Origin: Ignavibacteriota bacterium
GTDB lineage: Bacteria; Bacteroidota; UBA10030; JAHEZR01
Direction: 5' to 3'
DNA: 7,352 bases
Assembly (NCBI GenBank): GCA_023251005.1
Contig: JAHEZR010000047.1
Coordinates: 1-7,352, forward strand
Shown: positions 1-5,845 of the stretch, in pieces
Numbering within the stretch: the first letter of the stretch is position 1
Layout: each line of letters opens with the position of its first letter
The notes under the pieces: generated by a model
Databases searched by the model: none
What the model was told of the DNA's origin: nothing
Seen by the model: the letters and a program-made list of their open reading frames with translations, nothing else
Translations under genes and position numbers: made by a program

Positions 1-566
1 CCGGCCCTTGTCGAACTTATCTGCAGCTCCTCTGGCCTGATCTTGCCTTCCGGATTTCCGGCTAGGAGTCTCTTCTTCCGTGTTGAAGTTCTGAGAAGAA
101 TCTTTCCAATCTCAAGCGCTGTTCCACTAGGCGAATCGAGCTTGTCTTTGTGATGGGTTTCGTGGACGGCGGCGTCGTATTCTTGAAGGCGATCGAACAT
201 CTTTGCAGCATCTTCAATCAACTTCAAAAAAATATTCATCCCGATTGAGAAATTTACTGAGTGGACAAGACCGATTTTCTTTTCCTCGACGATTTTCTTA
301 ACTTCTTCGATTCTTTCATCCCAGCCCGTTGTGCCGATGACAAGATTTTTGCCACAATCGGCCACTCGGCGAAGGTTTGTAATCACCTCGCCAGGGACTG
401 AAAAATCGATGCACACCTGACTATCTTTCAAAGTCTCTGGATTCAATCCGCTTCCATTACGATTGTTGTCGATGTCAAACGTCGCGATAACACGCATGCC
501 GTGTGTAGGGGCGAGGTTCTCGACTTCCTTTCCCATTCGTCCATACCCGATCAGGGCGATGTTCAT
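1..566 (-). CDS. dapB: 4-hydroxy-tetrahydrodipicolinate reductase (DapB), 3' end cut by window edge
   Basis: Cytoplasmic NAD(P)H-dependent reductase of the diaminopimelate/lysine pathway. It converts 4-hydroxy-tetrahydrodipicolinate to tetrahydrodipicolinate. Translating the minus strand from the ATG at 566-564 gives 188 full codons that run off the left edge. Visible motifs are the N-terminal Rossmann GYGRMG (residues 7-12), IDFSVP (53-58), VIGTTGW (76-82) and the active-site stretch ETHHKDKLDSPSGT (136-149). In that stretch H138, H139 and K142 match the catalytic His-His-x-x-Lys of E. coli DapB. The last residues (SSTRAG) match the start of the conserved RAG segment of the C-terminal domain. 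The loop after the first Rossmann strands is short, as in the compact DapB forms of Bacteroidota and relatives (about 240 residues when complete, from family knowledge). The gene starts 18 bases after the aspartate kinase stop, so it is co-transcribed with another lysine gene. The identity is secure. The C-terminus is not in the window. Confidence 0.95.
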   Translation of the reverse strand, partial: MNIALIGYGRMGKEVENLAPTHGMRVIATFDIDNNRNGSGLNPETLKDSQVCIDFSVPGEVITNLRRVADCGKNLVIGTTGWDERIEEVKKIVEEKKIGLVHSVNFSIGMNIFLKLIEDAAKMFDRLQEYDAAVHETHHKDKLDSPSGTALEIGKILLRTSTRKKRLLAGNPEGKIRPEELQISSTRA

Positions 567-577
567 CTTGCGCCAAG

Positions 578-583
578 TCCTTT
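578..583 (-). promoter_or_regulatory. ribosome binding site of dapB
   Basis: The minus strand reads AAAGGA here, 11 bases before the dapB ATG, in the 18-base gap after the aspartate kinase stop. This is a fair Shine-Dalgarno match with slightly long spacing. It supports the ATG at 566-564 as the dapB start. Confidence 0.55.
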
Positions 584-584
584 A

Positions 585-1982
585 CTATCCCGACTGCGGA
601 AGAGACTCGAAGAGTTCGAGATCGGGAACCTTCTCGAAAAATTCTGCATGAAGTTTCTGGACACACTCTTCTATCTGTTCTTCGTCGACAACAAAACTCA
701 GATTGATTTCAGATGCTCCTTCCGAGACCATGAGAACGTTAATGTCCCGTATGGCACCGAAGATTCGGGCAGCAAGGCCCGGAGTGTTGCGCATCTCGTC
801 CCCAACAATGCACACGATGGCTTTGTTGGGCAATGTGCTCACGTCAGAAAACTTCTTCAGATCATGGACGATCTCGTGAAGATAAGTCGTCGAGTCAATC
901 GTGACGGACACGCACACTTCTGAGGTGCTGACGAGATCCACTGCGGTTTTCCATTTGCTAAAGACGGAAAAGATTGATTCCAGAAATCCGTACGCCATCA
1001 GCATGCGGGTGGAAAGTATATTGATCACCGTGATTCCCTTCTTGAACACAATGGATTTCACGGCGCTGCTGATTTTTGGTGGGTCTGAGACAATGAGAGT
1101 CCCGTTCGTTGCGGGGCGTTTTGAGTTTAATACGTGGACAGAGATGTTCTTCTTTATCGCTGGAAGAATCGTACTTGGATGTAGGACTCGCGCACCAAAG
1201 TATGCAAGTTCTGCTGCTTCACGGAATGACAGCACCTTAATTTTTTTTGCCCCAGGAACCGCGATCGGATCCGCAGTGAGAACGCCGTCTACATCTGTCC
1301 ATATTTGTATTTCCTCGGCGTCGAGTGCGGCCCCAATGATCGCCGCTGAATAATCCGAGCCGCCTCTTCCGAGCGTCGTTGTTACCCCATGGACTGTCGC
1401 GCCGATGAAGCCCTGGGTCACAACGATCTTCTTTGCTTCAACATGCGGTAGAAGGATCGCCTTTGCCCTTTCCTCGATGCGATCAAACAAAGGCAAGGCA
1501 TATATGAATTGATCATCCGTCACCATAAAAGTGCGCGCATCGATTAACTCCGCTTGCAGTCCACGCTCTTTCATTCCCTCTGTTAGGATCATGGAGGAAA
1601 GCTGCTCGCCGACTGAAGCGATCGCATCGAGAGATCGGTTTGTCAGTTCACCAAGAATCGAGATGCCGTAGCACAGGTTCTTGAGCTCATGAAATCGTTT
1701 TCGTATCTCAAATATTAACAGTTGAATCGTCGTTCTTTTCTCAAGAAGGTTCTCGAGAATAAAAACGTGCCTCTCGAGTAGATCATTGAGGGATTTCTTT
1801 GCATCCTCAAACTTTGCCTCGTGCGCGACCTGAGCGGCTTTAATTAATGTGTCGGTTGCACCCGCAATGGCTGAGAGGACAACAATGGGCGGCTCATGGC
1901 GCCTCTGGTTAATGATATCAATTACATTGTTCATGGCGCGCGCATCTTCAATCGATGTGCCACCAAACTTCATCACGATCAT
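585..1982 (-). CDS. lysC: aspartate kinase, monofunctional LysC/ThrA-type with C-terminal ACT domains
   Basis: Phosphorylates L-aspartate with ATP, the committed step towards lysine, threonine, methionine and diaminopimelate. The 465-residue protein carries the amino-acid kinase fold: KFGGTS at 5-10, SVGEQLSS at 123-130 (E126), TTLGRGGSDYSA at 202-213 (R206 and D210 match substrate and nucleotide contacts of E. coli LysC), WTDVDGV at 228-234 and ELAYFGARVLHP at 258-269. Two ACT-like regulatory segments follow, at roughly 315-380 and 385-448, so feedback inhibition by an amino acid is expected. The effector cannot be read from the sequence. Length matches E. coli LysC (about 449). No homoserine dehydrogenase domain is fused. 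The ATG overlaps the stop of the upstream kinase gene as ATGA, which suggests translational coupling. An internal ATG at codon 4 is a possible alternative start. dapB follows 18 bases downstream. Assignment to aspartate kinase is firm. Choosing lysC over another paralogue name rests on the dapB neighbour. Confidence 0.93.
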   Translation of the reverse strand: MIVMKFGGTSIEDARAMNNVIDIINQRRHEPPIVVLSAIAGATDTLIKAAQVAHEAKFEDAKKSLNDLLERHVFILENLLEKRTTIQLLIFEIRKRFHELKNLCYGISILGELTNRSLDAIASVGEQLSSMILTEGMKERGLQAELIDARTFMVTDDQFIYALPLFDRIEERAKAILLPHVEAKKIVVTQGFIGATVHGVTTTLGRGGSDYSAAIIGAALDAEEIQIWTDVDGVLTADPIAVPGAKKIKVLSFREAAELAYFGARVLHPSTILPAIKKNISVHVLNSKRPATNGTLIVSDPPKISSAVKSIVFKKGITVINILSTRMLMAYGFLESIFSVFSKWKTAVDLVSTSEVCVSVTIDSTTYLHEIVHDLKKFSDVSTLPNKAIVCIVGDEMRNTPGLAARIFGAIRDINVLMVSEGASEINLSFVVDEEQIEECVQKLHAEFFEKVPDLELFESLPQSG

Positions 1983-2923
1983 TTTGCTATCACTACTGCC
2001 TTTCGCATCTGTGAGATGCTGTCAATCTCGTCCGACCCCGTGTACCGCACATTGATTGCCGCAACACGGCTAGCAAACTGCGCTGCTTTCGCCGCGTCTC
2101 GATAATGTGCAAAGGAATAGCAGAATGCCGCTGCAAAGACATCTCCACATCCTGTTGGGTCAACAGCTTGGTCAACAGGCACGGCAAGGAAATCATCGCG
2201 AGAGAATTTCTTCTGGATCTGTCGCCAGGTGGTGACACCTTGCGGCCCGCGAGTGAGAACGAACGCCTGGAGTCCAAGCGAGAGGATTTGTTTTGCAAGA
2301 TCTTCTTCCGAAAGCGACTCAAGTGAAAGAGCCTTCGCTTCCTCTTCATTCATCTGGACGGTATCCGCGAGATAACACCAGCGCCGCCATGCCTCGACTG
2401 GTCGCCGGAAGCGTCGATTTTGCTCGTCGATTCCAAGGGTCAGGCTATGGAGATCGAGATGAAGCAGCGTGTGGATTTCCTGGGAATGCATTCGGAGCGC
2501 GGTCAACGTTTCCAGGGTAAGGTCGAACCCAGAAATCATATTCACGAGGATGGCATCCGCATTCAGGTATGGTTCGATTCTCTCGAAGGGGATTGGTGGT
2601 GCGATGTTTTTCGAACACTCAATTCGTCGCTTCTCGTTTTCGTAAAACAGGGAAACTTCATTTGAAGGTCCTCGAATTTCAAAAATCCCCGAAGGATCAA
2701 CGTTGGAATAGTGACGAAGTCTCTTGAGGAGCTGTTCGTATTCGGCCGTGCCGACCCCGAAGACTGGATAGATTACTGCATCCTCAGCAAGATTCGCAAG
2801 TGTTGCGAGAGAGAAAAAAACTCCGCCCCAGCGTCTTCCGCGCTCAAGTCCACTTGTCGTTGGTGCCGGTTCGTTACCGAAAGAGTCGACACACAGATGT
2901 CCAATGACAAGAAATTTCATCAT
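1979..2923 (-). CDS. PfkB/ribokinase-family carbohydrate or nucleoside kinase, substrate unknown
   Basis: A 314-residue cytoplasmic kinase of the ribokinase superfamily. The family signature DPTGCGDVFAAAF at residues 255-267 contains the anion-hole glycines and the catalytic base D261. MNEEEA at 191-196 matches the N-x-x-E magnesium/phosphate motif, and TRGPQGV at 224-230 is the usual nucleotide-site loop. The N-terminal substrate motif is GGVFFSLATLANL (33-45). It resembles the GG-x-x-x-(Y/F)-S branch of the family more than the GGKGAN of true ribokinase, so the substrate cannot be named. Inosine/adenosine, inositol or sugar kinases are all possible. Length is normal (about 300-320). The start ATG shares one base with the purE stop (TAATG), a second ATG follows at codon 2, and the stop overlaps the aspartate kinase start (ATGA). 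It is therefore locked into translation between a purine gene and a lysine gene. No strong Shine-Dalgarno is visible, consistent with reinitiation after purE. Confidence 0.87.
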   Translation of the reverse strand: MMKFLVIGHLCVDSFGNEPAPTTSGLERGRRWGGVFFSLATLANLAEDAVIYPVFGVGTAEYEQLLKRLRHYSNVDPSGIFEIRGPSNEVSLFYENEKRRIECSKNIAPPIPFERIEPYLNADAILVNMISGFDLTLETLTALRMHSQEIHTLLHLDLHSLTLGIDEQNRRFRRPVEAWRRWCYLADTVQMNEEEAKALSLESLSEEDLAKQILSLGLQAFVLTRGPQGVTTWRQIQKKFSRDDFLAVPVDQAVDPTGCGDVFAAAFCYSFAHYRDAAKAAQFASRVAAINVRYTGSDEIDSISQMRKAVVIAK

Positions 2924-3381
2924 TAGATCTTCGACCCGCGTTTTCTAAATTCTTGCAATCGCTTCTTAAGTTTTCCATCGTTCATCGCGAGGATTTCCGC
3001 GGCGAGAACTGCGGCATTCTTAGCTCCTGCCGCTCCAATGGCCACGGTCGCTACAGGAATTCCCGCTGGCATCTGAACGATCGAGTACAGCGCGTCGATG
3101 CCCTGCATTTCCGATGAGGCCAGAGGAACCCCGATGACAGGGAGGGTCGTGTTCGCTGCGACGAAGCCAGGCAGATGGGCGGCCATCCCTGCTGCAGCAA
3201 TGATGAGAACGAAGCCGTTTCGCTCCGCCTTCTTAACAAAGTCAGCAGTTGTGTCTGGAGTACGATGGGCCGAGAGGACTTTCATCTCATGCTCAATCCC
3301 GAACCAGTCGAGATACTTCACGCAATTCTGCATGACCTCTTTGTCGGAGTCACTACCAAGAAGAATGGCAACTTTGGGCAT
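2923..3381 (-). CDS. purE: N5-carboxyaminoimidazole ribonucleotide mutase, class I-like PurE
   Basis: De novo purine synthesis enzyme that makes 4-carboxy-5-aminoimidazole ribonucleotide (CAIR). The 152-residue protein has GSDSD at 9-13, SAHRTP at 37-42 (the catalytic His lies in this motif), AGMAAHLPG at 64-72 and IVQMPAGIPVATVAIG at 101-116. The SAHRTP and AAHLPG motifs point to the class I mutase, which uses N5-CAIR made by PurK, and not to the class II AIR carboxylase. A methionine replaces the second glycine of the GAGGAAHLPG form seen in Bacillus. To my knowledge this is a normal variant in Bacteroidota-like PurE. No purK lies in the window. The gene begins 38 bases after hisA, without a clear Shine-Dalgarno, and its TAA overlaps the ATG of the next gene. 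Length and motifs are complete. Confidence 0.96.
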   Translation of the reverse strand: MPKVAILLGSDSDKEVMQNCVKYLDWFGIEHEMKVLSAHRTPDTTADFVKKAERNGFVLIIAAAGMAAHLPGFVAANTTLPVIGVPLASSEMQGIDALYSIVQMPAGIPVATVAIGAAGAKNAAVLAAEILAMNDGKLKKRLQEFRKRGSKI

Positions 3382-3408
3382 AATGATGGGTGGATTTATC
3401 CGATTAGA

Positions 3409-3417
3409 AGTATAGCA
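3409..3417 (-). promoter_or_regulatory. possible extended -10 promoter before purE
   Basis: In the 38-base hisA-purE gap the minus strand reads TGC followed by TATACT. This is an extended -10 (TGn plus a 5 of 6 match to TATAAT). No good -35 hexamer lies 16-18 bases upstream. Transcription would start near 3402, leaving a leader of about 20 bases before the purE ATG. It could supply purE and the genes to its left independently of hisA. A short motif like this can occur by chance. Confidence 0.33.
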
Positions 3418-3419
3418 GG

Positions 3420-4184
3420 TTAAAGGCGTCTGGTTGGGCCCAAATCTTCCAGCTCGGGTTCACACATTCTCCAGAGCTCTTGGCAAGGGAATCTATTCTC
3501 ATAGAGAGCACGCCCGATGATCACGGAGTCAACGCCGAAGGGCTCGAGGTCTTGCATCTTTCTTAAATCCGGATACCCAGCCACGCCGCCAGATGCTGTC
3601 ACCCTTAATTTCGTTTTCTCAGCAAATTCTTTTATCGCTCCAAAGTTTGGTCCTGTGAGCGTCCCGTCGCGTGAAAGGTCAGTATAGAGAACACGCTCGA
3701 CGCCAAGTAACTTCATCCTTAGGCCGAGCGAAATGTTTGTCAACCCTGAATTCTCTTGCCAACCTTCCATGTGCAGGACATTGTTTTTCTCATCAATTGC
3801 TACGACAACCTTTCGCGGTCCGAATTCCTCGATAAGCTTTTTAATCAGATCAGGATCCTCAATTGCGACCGTTGACATCACCACTCTTGCTGCGCCTGCT
3901 TCAAAAAGATTCTCTGCTTGAGCGTAGGTTCGAACACCCCCTCCTACCTGGATTGGGATCTCTACGGTCTGGATCATCTTCTTAATCACATCGAGGTTTT
4001 TCATCTCCCCTTCAAGTGCCCCGTTGAGGTCCACGACGTGCAGCATCTTTGCGTTCTCTCCGCGCCAGAGAATCGCCATTTGCACGGGATCGCTTGAATA
4101 GACGGTCTCCGTTCCGGGCACACCCCGAACAAGACGAACGCACTTCCCATCTTTAAGATCGATCGAAGGAATGACAAGAATCAT
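3420..4184 (-). CDS. hisA: phosphoribosylformimino-5-aminoimidazole carboxamide ribotide isomerase (HisA)
   Basis: Cytoplasmic TIM-barrel isomerase converting ProFAR to PRFAR, the fourth reaction of histidine synthesis. The 254-residue protein starts with the typical IPSIDLKDGKCVRL. Catalytic aspartates are D9 and D131 (in VVVAIDEKNN). The two phosphate-binding loops are QVGGGVRT at 79-86 and TASGGVAG at 196-203. YTDLSRDGTLTGPN at 167-180 is the conserved strand 6 region. The reading frame stays open upstream to 4337, but HisA homology begins at the ATG at 4184-4182, and the upstream part is the GNAT gene in another frame, so I use 4184. Only four bases separate this ATG from the GNAT stop, and the Shine-Dalgarno is weak (GAG before GTGATCCG). 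The C-terminus runs about ten residues past the usual end, finishing in a charged tail after ALYENRFPCQ. No other his gene is present, so the histidine genes appear scattered. Actinobacterial PriA-type dual function is unlikely given the neighbourhood. Confidence 0.95.
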   Translation of the reverse strand: MILVIPSIDLKDGKCVRLVRGVPGTETVYSSDPVQMAILWRGENAKMLHVVDLNGALEGEMKNLDVIKKMIQTVEIPIQVGGGVRTYAQAENLFEAGAARVVMSTVAIEDPDLIKKLIEEFGPRKVVVAIDEKNNVLHMEGWQENSGLTNISLGLRMKLLGVERVLYTDLSRDGTLTGPNFGAIKEFAEKTKLRVTASGGVAGYPDLRKMQDLEPFGVDSVIIGRALYENRFPCQELWRMCEPELEDLGPTRRL

Positions 4185-4188
4185 CGGA

Positions 4189-4611
4189 TCACTCTGAAGG
4201 AAGATTCGGCGAGGATTTGTTGACCAGGCGAAAGGAAGTCCCGGAATATTCCTCCCATCCCAAGCGGAGATAGAATGCTTCCTTGTCGTGTGTGTAGAGA
4301 AAAAAATATTCGACCGCTTTGAGGAAAGGGTGCTCAATCACTCGCTTCATGATCTCACGTCCGATTCCCTTCTTCTGAAAATCTTGGTGAACGATGACAT
4401 CGAAAATCACTGCGCGGTAGGTGTAATCTGTGAGAACTCGAGTGCACGCAATGAGCTGGGTTCCGAGCCAACCGGTGATGAGAAGTTGGGAATTCCCTAT
4501 TGCTTTTTTCATCTGGTCTAATGTTCGGTGTTTGCACCAAGGTGCACCATGTTGGAGTTGCAAGAGTTGATCATAGTCGACGTCCTTCGTATCGCGATAT
4601 TCAATCTCCAT
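4189..4611 (-). CDS. GNAT-family N-acetyltransferase, substrate unknown
   Basis: A 140-residue single-domain GCN5-related acetyltransferase. Motif A reads DVIVHQDFQKKGIG (residues 71-84 from the chosen start), with the acetyl-CoA pyrophosphate loop QKKGIG. AFYLRLGWE at 112-120 is the usual C-terminal AFYxxxGW/F motif. The fold is clear but the acceptor is not. The overall style (ACTRVLTDYTYRAVIFDVIVH) resembles small amine or protein acetyltransferases. The start chosen is the ATG at 4611-4609, where family similarity (MEIEYRDT) begins. It has no Shine-Dalgarno and is preceded by a run of six C. The frame stays open upstream, with GTG at 4632 and ATG at 4689, but those codons fall next to or within the predicted promoter and palindrome. 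The stop is four bases before hisA. This is probably the first gene of the left operon, and nothing links its chemistry to histidine synthesis. Confidence 0.82.
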   Translation of the reverse strand: MEIEYRDTKDVDYDQLLQLQHGAPWCKHRTLDQMKKAIGNSQLLITGWLGTQLIACTRVLTDYTYRAVIFDVIVHQDFQKKGIGREIMKRVIEHPFLKAVEYFFLYTHDKEAFYLRLGWEEYSGTSFRLVNKSSPNLPSE

Positions 4612-4668
4612 GGGGGGAGGTTTATTTGCCACATCTTTCTGAGTTGAGATGGACAAAGAATCCTTGAT

Positions 4669-4688
4669 TGTGCATTGAATAATGCACA
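4669..4688. repeat. perfect inverted repeat, 8-bp arms, possible operator
   Basis: TGTGCATT (4669-4676), loop GAAT (4677-4680), AATGCACA (4681-4688). The arms pair perfectly over 8 bp, and the bases just outside do not pair. It lies in the only sizeable intergenic gap, 58 bases before the GNAT ATG, and overlaps the proposed -10 hexamer. No T-run follows on the minus strand, so it does not look like an intrinsic terminator. A binding site for a dimeric regulator is the simplest reading. A small RNA hairpin in the leader is the alternative. Confidence 0.6.
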
Positions 4689-4707
4689 TTTTTCCGCTCA
4701 AATTCAA
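4679..4707 (-). promoter_or_regulatory. putative promoter of the GNAT-hisA-purE-kinase-lysC-dapB operon
   Basis: On the minus strand a -35-like TTGAAT (4707-4702, 4 of 6 to TTGACA) and a -10-like CATTAT (4684-4679, 4 of 6 to TATAAT) are separated by exactly 17 bases. The predicted start is near 4672, giving a leader of about 60 bases before the GNAT ATG. The gap position fits a promoter. The hexamers are only moderate, and if the host is a Bacteroidota with a different primary sigma consensus this assignment would weaken. Confidence 0.4.
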
Positions 4708-4740
4708 GCAATCGGATGGAAAGAGAAAAGTCGACGGAGT

Positions 4741-5844
4741 TCAGAACTGAGTGTTGAAACGCTTTCGTCGGTTTCGGATGTAATCGACGAAAACGAACTC
4801 ACCAAGATTCGTGAGGGAAGAGTAGTAGGCGCGGCCGCGGTTTGCCTTCGTAAGCTCCTCAATGAAGTTGATCAGGTACGGATCTCGAGCAACCATAAAC
4901 GTGCTGATAGCAACCTTCTCTCGTCGACATGCGACGGCTTCATCCAAAGTCTTGTTTACGATACGAGGATCAAGACCGAATGAATTTTTGTAGAGCCGAC
5001 CATTCCCGTCGAAGATCGCCGACGGCTTGCCGTCTGTCACCATGAAGATCTGTTTGTTGACATTCCCACGTCGACGGAGGAGATTTCTCGCTAACTGCAG
5101 GCCGGCTTTCGTGTTCGTGTGATACGGCCCAACGTTGAGGAACGGTAGCTCGCTGATGCTCACGATTTTTGCATCATCCCCAAATACGACAAGCGCAAGG
5201 TAATCCCGTGGAAATTTCTGCATTACATATTCGGAGAGTGCGAGTGCAACCTGCTTTGCAGGAGTAATCCTGTCCTCACCATAAAGGATCATGCTGTGGC
5301 TGATGTCGAGCATCAAGACTGTAGCACAGGAAGTCATGTGCTCGGTCTCGTAAACCTCGAGGTCCTCCTCACGTAGCGTGAAGTCCTCGATCCCGTCGCG
5401 TTTGAAGGCATTCGTAAGCGTGGAGGTGAGATCGATATTCGTTGCCATGTCCCCGAAATTCCACTTCTTCGTTTCGCTCAGGCGATCGACACCGGTTCCC
5501 GTATACGGGGTCTCGTGGAAACCCGTTGGACTCTTCTTCAGCGAGGTAAAAATTTCACGGAGTGCATCCTGACGAATGCGCTGGACACCTTTCGTTGTGA
5601 GAATGATCATGTCCTTCGCATCTTCTATGATTCCCATTTCCCTCAGCTTGTTCACAAGGTCTTCAAGTGTCATTTTTTCATCGAAGAGCCCGTATTCTTG
5701 TGCAAGCTGCTTGAGCCACTCAATCGCTTCGTCGACGTCGCCGCTCGTCTGTAGAAGAATGTAGCTGAAGAGCGACATCAGCGACTGCAGGCGCTGTTCG
5801 TCGGTCATCGATTCAGCGGTCCATTTAGAGTAGCGAAATCTCAC
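4741..5844 (-). CDS. von Willebrand factor A domain protein, partner of the adjacent AAA+ ATPase
   Basis: A 367-residue soluble protein with no signal peptide or membrane segment. The C-terminal half (about 172-350) is a VWA domain with an intact metal-ion-dependent adhesion site: D180-x-S182-x-S184 in LMLDISHSM, a threonine in YHTNTKAG (T245 or T243) and D271 in FMVTDGKPS. The N-terminal part (about 1-165) is largely helical and charged and matches no domain I can name. The start is GTG at 5844-5842, one base after the ATPase stop, with a strong AGGAG seven bases upstream. An ATG at codon 13 is a weaker alternative. In known pairs (RavA-ViaA, NorQ-NorD, CbbQ-CbbO, BchI-BchD) the VWA protein binds the hexameric ATPase through its MIDAS and selects the client for remodelling or metal insertion. 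A similar role is inferred here, with unknown client. The architecture, with VWA at the C-terminus after a helical region, is most like ViaA. Confidence 0.9.
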   Translation of the reverse strand: MRFRYSKWTAESMTDEQRLQSLMSLFSYILLQTSGDVDEAIEWLKQLAQEYGLFDEKMTLEDLVNKLREMGIIEDAKDMIILTTKGVQRIRQDALREIFTSLKKSPTGFHETPYTGTGVDRLSETKKWNFGDMATNIDLTSTLTNAFKRDGIEDFTLREEDLEVYETEHMTSCATVLMLDISHSMILYGEDRITPAKQVALALSEYVMQKFPRDYLALVVFGDDAKIVSISELPFLNVGPYHTNTKAGLQLARNLLRRRGNVNKQIFMVTDGKPSAIFDGNGRLYKNSFGLDPRIVNKTLDEAVACRREKVAISTFMVARDPYLINFIEELTKANRGRAYYSSLTNLGEFVFVDYIRNRRKRFNTQF

Positions 5845-5845
5845 G

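Noticed and set aside
501..1353. Plus-strand open frames of 140 and 150 codons opposite aspartate kinase
   Set aside because: No domain, no ribosome site of note, and full overlap with the aspartate kinase reading frame. Treated as shadows.
2993..3316. Plus-strand frames opposite purE as small genes
   Set aside because: PurE is complete and conserved on the minus strand, and the plus-strand peptides have no features of their own.
4185..4337. N-terminal extension of hisA to 4337
   Set aside because: The added 51 residues are the GNAT coding region read in another frame. HisA family similarity begins exactly at the ATG at 4184.
4611..4617. G6/C6 homopolymer as a phase-variation tract
   Set aside because: Six bases is short for programmed slippage, and the tract lies upstream of the likely start codon.
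4669..4688. Inverted repeat as an intrinsic terminator of the ATPase/VWA unit
   Set aside because: The stem is only 8 bp and AT-rich, and no T-run follows it on the minus strand. An operator or leader hairpin fits better.
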